Assembly: GCA_002297935.1 (NCBI GenBank)
Contig: DBLC01000083.1
Span: 1-6,875, forward strand
DNA from: Dialister sp. UBA734
Lineage (GTDB): Bacteria > Bacillota > Negativicutes > Veillonellales > Dialisteraceae
Direction: 5' to 3'
Length of the DNA: 6,875 nucleotides
The notes beneath the pieces were generated by a model, which had not been told where the DNA came from, made no database searches, and worked only from the letters and a program-made list of their open reading frames with translations. Of the stretch, positions 6,025 to 6,875 are shown in pieces (position 1 is the first letter of the stretch; every line of letters begins with the position of its first letter). The translations under genes were made by a program, and so were the position numbers.

Positions 6025-6866
6025 CTCCTTCTCCGCCAGCGATAGGAAGCGCTGCTGCTATGCCAAGATAGCCCGCTGGCCTTCTTTGTCTCTGGTTCTT
6101 TTTCTTTTCTTTCTTTCTCTGCCAAATGAAGCAAATGGCTCCACCGGCGCTCCGGATAGGTTTTCCCTTCCAAAAGCACCCGCAGTACCAAGGATAAGGC
6201 TTGCCCAAAGGCCCCTTTGTCATCATAGTCCTGCAGCATTCCCTGATGGGCCAAGCGATCCGCCTCTTCTGCATAGGGAACCATGCCGCCAAAATAATCG
6301 GGGTCTACGGTTTCCATCATTTCATCAAAAGAAATCTTCGTTTCATCGTTTTCGGCAAATTGATTGAGCAGAAGCAGTGCTTCCGTCCGTTTTCCCAACC
6401 AATGCAACAGCTGCGATGCATTGCGGCGGGACGCCCAGGAAGGGGCCACCACAAGAATCAATTTCTCAGATACTTTCGCCGCAAACCGAATGCCGCTGCC
6501 GACGCCGGCAGGGCAATCGAGGAAAATATAATCATAGTCGTCTTCTATATCTTCCAGCACTGTATCCATGGCGGCGGGGATCACATCGTCCCAGTTGCCA
6601 TTGGGTGCTGCCGGAAGGAAATCCAAGTGGTCATCGGCTTCCAGAATGACATCACGGGCGAAACATTTCCCTTCGGCCAGGTCAATGATGTTATAAAAAC
6701 AATCATTTTCCAATCCCAGCACCAGATCCATATTTCTCATCCCCATATCGCCGTCGATGAGAAGGACTTTCTTTCCTTTTCGTGCCAACGCAATGCCCAA
6801 GGACGCGCAGAGCAGGGTCTTCCCTACCCCACCTTTCCCGGAAGCAAAAGACAGAATCTGTGCCAT
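6021..6866 (-). CDS. minD: MinD-family septum-site P-loop ATPase, divergent
   Basis: The gene encodes 281 residues. A deviant Walker A motif, SGKGGVGKT (9-17), carries the signature lysine K11 and the P-loop lysine K16. DGDMGMRNMDLVLGLEN (38-54) is the MinD-type switch I segment, with D40 matching the catalytic aspartate of E. coli MinD. FLDCPAG (115-121) is the Walker B. Known role of the family: membrane-cycling ATPase that recruits MinC to block FtsZ rings near the poles. Odd points: the usual RD after switch II is RN (R148, N149). Instead of the canonical hydrophobic/basic membrane-targeting helix, the C-terminus is a charged KERKEKEPETKK stretch followed by SWHSSSASYRWRRRR. The start is the ATG at 6866; only 9 upstream bases are visible and they show no clear SD. 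A TAA overlapping the ATG could be the end of an upstream gene such as minC. A more distant MinD/ParA-like ATPase is the alternative. Confidence 0.84.
   Translation of the reverse strand: MAQILSFASGKGGVGKTLLCASLGIALARKGKKVLLIDGDMGMRNMDLVLGLENDCFYNIIDLAEGKCFARDVILEADDHLDFLPAAPNGNWDDVIPAAMDTVLEDIEDDYDYIFLDCPAGVGSGIRFAAKVSEKLILVVAPSWASRRNASQLLHWLGKRTEALLLLNQFAENDETKISFDEMMETVDPDYFGGMVPYAEEADRLAHQGMLQDYDDKGAFGQALSLVLRVLLEGKTYPERRWSHLLHLAEKERKEKEPETKKASGLSWHSSSASYRWRRRR
6025..6034 (-). promoter_or_regulatory. rodA Shine-Dalgarno inside the 3' end of minD
   Basis: GGAGAAGGAG on the minus strand directly abuts the rodA ATG. The upstream GGAG has a normal 6-base spacing. The same bases encode part of the terminal arginine run of the MinD protein. 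Confidence 0.78.
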
Positions 6867-6875
6867 TATTCTTTG

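Noticed and set aside
5882..6292. A minus-strand 136-codon frame spanning the minD/rodA junction.
   Set aside because: It is out of frame with both well-supported genes and has no recognisable domain.

Overview
The window is a tightly packed minus-strand gene cluster from a low-to-medium GC Firmicutes-type bacterium. The gene order minD, rodA, a B12-binding-type radical SAM gene, a DUF2344 gene and rng is the conserved cell-shape/RNase G neighbourhood of Clostridia and Negativicutes. The intergenic repeat style makes me favour a Negativicutes member (Dialister/Megasphaera/Veillonella-like), but this is an inference from gene order and general appearance, not a proven assignment.

Transcription runs from right to left. 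At the right edge is a divergent MinD-type ATPase (6021-6866). Its stop overlaps the start of rodA (4900-6024), the SEDS peptidoglycan polymerase. The rodA stop codon forms part of the Shine-Dalgarno of a 632-residue radical SAM protein (2995-4893). That gene overlaps the start of its partner, a TIGR03936/DUF2344 protein (2265-3029), by 35 bases. After a 460-base gap comes rng, ribonuclease G (395-1804). About 110 bases beyond the rng stop is a convincing Rho-independent terminator (235-283). The first four genes look translationally coupled. MinD and RodA serve division-site placement and cell-wall elongation. The radical SAM/DUF2344 pair is functionally uncharacterised but often sits beside rng, hinting at RNA modification or maturation.

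The unusual part is the two intergenic regions. The gap between the DUF2344 gene and rng is filled by a degenerate tandem array with a 55-57 base period. Five CAGAACC-type boxes occur at exact 55-base spacing on the right (2074-2300), and four GGTTCTG boxes at 56-57 base spacing, in the opposite orientation, on the left (1867-2042). The outermost right-hand repeat runs into the DUF2344 gene and encodes its last 11 residues and stop codon. The region beyond rng carries two kinds of 7-base tandem repeat (CAGTCAC and GTTGTTA types). The second kind forms a perfect 20-base inverted repeat just before the terminator.

I see no CRISPR array, tRNA, rRNA, transposase or phage gene. The best candidate for something undescribed is the inverted 55/56-base array upstream of the RNase G gene.
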